A stretch of 22,072 bases of DNA from a virus, in IMG/VR virus record IMGVR_UViG_3300027983_000133, positions 1 through 22,072 of that record, one strand, 5' to 3'. Within the stretch, counting starts at the first letter, position 1; each line of letters opens with the position of its first letter. The translations under genes and the position numbers were made by a program. The notes beneath the pieces were generated by a model that was not told the DNA's origin, ran no database searches, and saw only the letters and a program-made list of their open reading frames with translations. This document shows positions 19,518 through 22,072 of the stretch, piece by piece.

Positions 19518-20596
19518 TGCCCGTTTTCGAACTACGGCAGATTGAGCCGCACCGGCCGGGGGCGCCCCTCCGCGTGCTGGTCCTGAAGGGCTCTGCCGCG
19601 CCGGTGGGCGAACTCGTGACGCCGGTCAGTATGCGGAACAGCCTGACTTGGGTCAGCGCGTCAAACAAGGGTTCGGCGCGGCTGGACGGCGCGGAATACG
19701 GCGAGATCCCGGCGTCATTCGTTTGGCGCTCCGAGCAACTCGCCCGCTCTGACGACGCGAGGTTGTCATTTATCGACCCAAACGGCTCGCGCGGCTCCGA
19801 GACGGCCCTCACGCGATGGGAGGCGATTTCAGAGGTTGCGGCCCTTTTCGCCGAAGAGCCGGCGCTTTGCCGACTGACATTTGAGGATCGCGAGTGGGTC
19901 GGGTTCGTTGCGGAGGTTGCCCCGACTGCGCTACGCGCGGGACATGGGCGTTGCGAGATTGTATTTCAGCCAATCGAGCGGGGCATCCCCAAACAACGAG
20001 GATTCGAGGCGCCCTTTGACCCTCAGCGGTTTTCGCGCGACATATCGGCGATGTTTGAGGATGGCGTCGAGACTTCATCGGCGGCGCGGTTAAAGACCTT
20101 TTCCGGGCGCGAAATGGACGCCGTTGACACCGCTATAGAGGACGTCAGGACGGCAATCGCTGACATCCAAACTCAAGCCGAATCAATCAACAACCCGGCG
20201 CGGACGGTCAAGGCCGTCCAGTCGGGCGTGGCTTTCGCGGTCGCCGGCCTGACCTCGGCGGCTACTGCGCTCGTTGAGGCCGCGGTCAGCCCGGCCGAGC
20301 AACTGGCGCAAACGGACGACTATGTTGCTCAAATCAAAGCGCGGATCTCGCGGACATCAATCAGGGCGTCGACGCTGAGGATGAAACACGAGGCGTCAAG
20401 GGCGCGGCGGCAGATCGACACCGCGGGCGACTCGATCGGATCCTATACCACACTCGGGCCTGAAACACTTTGGGCCATCTCGTTTGTTTGGTTTGGAACA
20501 ACTGCATATGCCGACGCCATCGGCCGGCGCAATGGGATCGTCGGACCGTTCGTGGATGGCGGCGTCAAACTGACCATCCCGAAGAGACCGCTCTAA
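19517..20596 (+). CDS. Tail/baseplate protein with LysM-like C-terminus
   Basis: The protein has 359 residues; start and previous stop share bases (TAATG). The N-terminal 150 residues are beta-rich (VGELVTPVSMRNSLTWVSAS, CRLTFEDREWVGFVAEVAP), resembling the tail protein that follows the tape measure in Mu-like and P2-like phages. The middle is helical (about 195-300) with many Ala, Gln and Glu. The last 50 residues, TLGPETLWAISFVWFGTTAY then ADAIGRRNGIVGP and GGVKLTIP, match the LysM pattern (a start-of-repeat dipeptide region, W/F core, N-G-I, and a final L-x-IP). LysM binds peptidoglycan and is found in baseplate proteins near the hub. Role at the tail tip is inferred. Confidence 0.65.
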   Translation: MPVFELRQIEPHRPGAPLRVLVLKGSAAPVGELVTPVSMRNSLTWVSASNKGSARLDGAEYGEIPASFVWRSEQLARSDDARLSFIDPNGSRGSETALTRWEAISEVAALFAEEPALCRLTFEDREWVGFVAEVAPTALRAGHGRCEIVFQPIERGIPKQRGFEAPFDPQRFSRDISAMFEDGVETSSAARLKTFSGREMDAVDTAIEDVRTAIADIQTQAESINNPARTVKAVQSGVAFAVAGLTSAATALVEAAVSPAEQLAQTDDYVAQIKARISRTSIRASTLRMKHEASRARRQIDTAGDSIGSYTTLGPETLWAISFVWFGTTAYADAIGRRNGIVGPFVDGGVKLTIPKRPL

Positions 20597-22017
20597 TGAC
20601 CGGCCTAGCACTGCGCACAGGGCGGATATCCTCGCGGATCAGCGCACGCGTGGACCTCGCCTTTCGGCTGAGGGGTCAGGAGGACGAGCCCCTGATCAAC
20701 ATGACACACATCGTCCCGATCGACGTCACATGGTCGCGCAACAAGCCGGCTGAGGCCGATACATGCGACATCTCGATCTCACGTTCCGATCTTCCATTTG
20801 ACCCGCGGATCATCGCGCCACGCGGAGGCCTGGTCTTTGTCTGGCTTTTCGAGCATGGCGATATCGACGCTTGCAAATACGATGATCCGGGCCTTTTTGG
20901 CGGTCCTATCGATGAGATCAAGAGGTCGCTTGAGGACGGCAAGATCTCAATCCGGGCGAGGGACTTCACGTCGATCTTGCTCGATGCGACGTTGGGCGAG
21001 GGCGTGTTGGCGAAGATCCCTGTCGAGCGGGCGCTCTCGCTCGCTGACGTTGTCCGGGCCACGGTCAACAGCGTCAGCGATATAGACACGTGGCAGATTG
21101 AAGAGCTGACGCCGTCGGCGGGGGCTCGCGTAGGCTCGCCAGCGGTCAGGCCGCGCGAGCGGTCAAAGTCGAAAACGGGCAGGGTTAGCAGGGCTCCGAA
21201 GTCGATCCTATCCGCGCGGTTTAAAACGATGGCATCCGTCAATGCGAAACAGGGTCAGGTGTCGGCATGGGACGCGGTCAGTGCGGTATGCGCGCGGATG
21301 GGCGTTGTTCCAGAGGTCACGATTGACCGGCTCGGGCGCCCTAAGATACAGCTGATCGCGGCTGATGAGTTGAACACTTCTGCGATCCTACGTCCATTCA
21401 AGCGCGGCAATCGTCCGTTTCGGACCTTGACAGTGGGCGGCGACGTCGAGACGCTTGACGACACGATCGATCTATCGCCGCACGAAAAGCGGCCTGACTT
21501 CGTTGCGGTTGCAAGTATTGACCGAGAAACCGGCCTTTCAGTCGCGGCCGAATTTCCTTCGCGCGCAGATCGTCGCAGAACGGACAAGTCCGAGAACGGT
21601 CTCTACCAGACGATTGAGGGAATCGGAACGGTCGAAGGCTGCGAGAAGATTGCGCGATCGGCTTGGGAGAGCTTGAGCCAAAACGAATTCACCATGACGA
21701 TAGCATCTCCACACCCATGGTCGACGGGCGGCTCGCCTGACGACCCTGATCTTCTGGATCTGGGCTACGGCGCAGCGCTGGCGGTCGATTACGAGGGGTT
21801 TGAACAGCTCGCAAATCGGTCTCCGTCTGATATCCTGCGCGATCAGGGGCTGCCTGCCGTGATCGCGGCGCGGATCGCCAGAGCTCAAACTGAACTCGGG
21901 CGCCTGTCGCTGCTTTTCCTCGTCGTTTCTGTCGAACACAGTTGGACGGGTGGAAACCAGCCATCCTATAAATGCAGCATATCGGTGCGTCAGGCGCTAA
22001 ATGGGCAGGTGGTCTAA
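20596..22017 (+). CDS. Baseplate hub-like protein (gpD / Mu gp44-like, tentative)
   Basis: The protein has 473 residues from the ATG at 20596, sharing bases with the previous stop (TAATG). The frame runs further upstream to 20470, but that extra part overlaps the previous gene and is Cys/Arg-rich nonsense. The N-terminal half is beta-rich (DVTWSRNKPAEADTCDISIS, GGLVFVWLFEHGD, ISIRARDFTSILLDATLGEG). The middle contains VSAWDAVSAVCARMGVVPEV and the strand IDRLGRPKIQLIAADEL, a layout seen in gpD/gp27-type hub proteins. The C-terminus ends in strands (LLFLVVSVEHSWTGGNQPSY, CSISVRQALNG). It lies after the LysM protein and before another tail gene. It probably forms the hub ring that carries the spike. 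Confidence 0.6.
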   Translation: MTGLALRTGRISSRISARVDLAFRLRGQEDEPLINMTHIVPIDVTWSRNKPAEADTCDISISRSDLPFDPRIIAPRGGLVFVWLFEHGDIDACKYDDPGLFGGPIDEIKRSLEDGKISIRARDFTSILLDATLGEGVLAKIPVERALSLADVVRATVNSVSDIDTWQIEELTPSAGARVGSPAVRPRERSKSKTGRVSRAPKSILSARFKTMASVNAKQGQVSAWDAVSAVCARMGVVPEVTIDRLGRPKIQLIAADELNTSAILRPFKRGNRPFRTLTVGGDVETLDDTIDLSPHEKRPDFVAVASIDRETGLSVAAEFPSRADRRRTDKSENGLYQTIEGIGTVEGCEKIARSAWESLSQNEFTMTIASPHPWSTGGSPDDPDLLDLGYGAALAVDYEGFEQLANRSPSDILRDQGLPAVIAARIARAQTELGRLSLLFLVVSVEHSWTGGNQPSYKCSISVRQALNGQVV

Positions 22018-22072
22018 TGTTCGAGCCGGGCGTCATCATCTCAGAGCCGGAAACGGCGACGGTCAACGGGCT
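22017..22072 (+). CDS. Start of a further tail/baseplate gene, cut by window edge
   Basis: ATG at 22017 shares bases with the preceding stop (TAATG), the same junction as the two genes before it. Only 18 codons are visible (MFEPGVIISEPETATVNG). By gene order it should encode a baseplate or spike-related protein, but the visible part is too short to identify it. Confidence 0.6.
   Translation, partial: MFEPGVIISEPETATVNG

Noticed and set aside
20470-20595. Upstream extension of the baseplate-hub gene
   Set aside because: It overlaps the LysM-like part of the previous gene and is Cys/Arg-rich; the TAATG junction at 20596 matches the neighbouring genes.

Overview
The window is a contiguous piece of a tailed double-stranded DNA phage or prophage (Caudoviricetes). 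It is GC-rich throughout. Every gene I can support lies on the + strand, and most neighbours touch or overlap (ATGA, GTGA or TAATG junctions). A tail-sheath-like gene directly followed by a tail-tube-like gene points to a contractile-tailed (myovirus-type) particle. Nothing seen identifies the host beyond a high-GC bacterium that uses Shine-Dalgarno signals such as AAGGAG. No integrase, lysis gene, tRNA or CRISPR array was seen, so temperate or lytic lifestyle cannot be decided.

Layout. (1) 1-2132: the 3' part of a VapE/VirE-type primase-helicase gene, then a 467-base non-coding region. That region holds a two-stranded array of TGTTGACAGGT-like repeats and a second family of TGAAAC repeats; I read it as a candidate replication origin or operator cluster. 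(2) 2217-3756: a VRR-NUC nuclease, a single-stranded DNA-binding protein flanked on both sides by near-identical 26-base palindromes with a GAAC-N4-GTTC core, a strong terminator, and a small two-HTH DNA-binding protein. (3) 3749-8566: packaging and portal module (small terminase, large terminase, portal, MuF-like minor head protein). (4) 8567-10497: an accessory block of five small genes, including a DnaJ-type zinc-finger protein, with terminators inside and after it. It ends in a non-coding stretch carrying an 11-base tandem repeat and several hairpins. (5) 10498-13255: scaffold, large decoration-like protein and lambda gpE-type major capsid protein. (6) 13329-15190: probable head-tail connector, stopper and tail-completion proteins. 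(7) 15204-22072: sheath, tube, a tail-assembly chaperone pair joined by a probable -1 programmed frameshift, a short tape measure protein, a baseplate protein with a LysM-like C-terminus, a baseplate-hub-like protein, and the first codons of another tail gene cut by the window edge.

How it works together. The left genes would replicate and process phage DNA. The terminase pair packages it through the portal into a shell built by the scaffold, capsid and decoration genes. The right half assembles a contractile tail. The least ordinary parts are the repeat array beside the primase-helicase, the paired palindromes around ssb, the accessory cassette with its structured 3' leader region, and the hidden frameshifted tail-chaperone gene.
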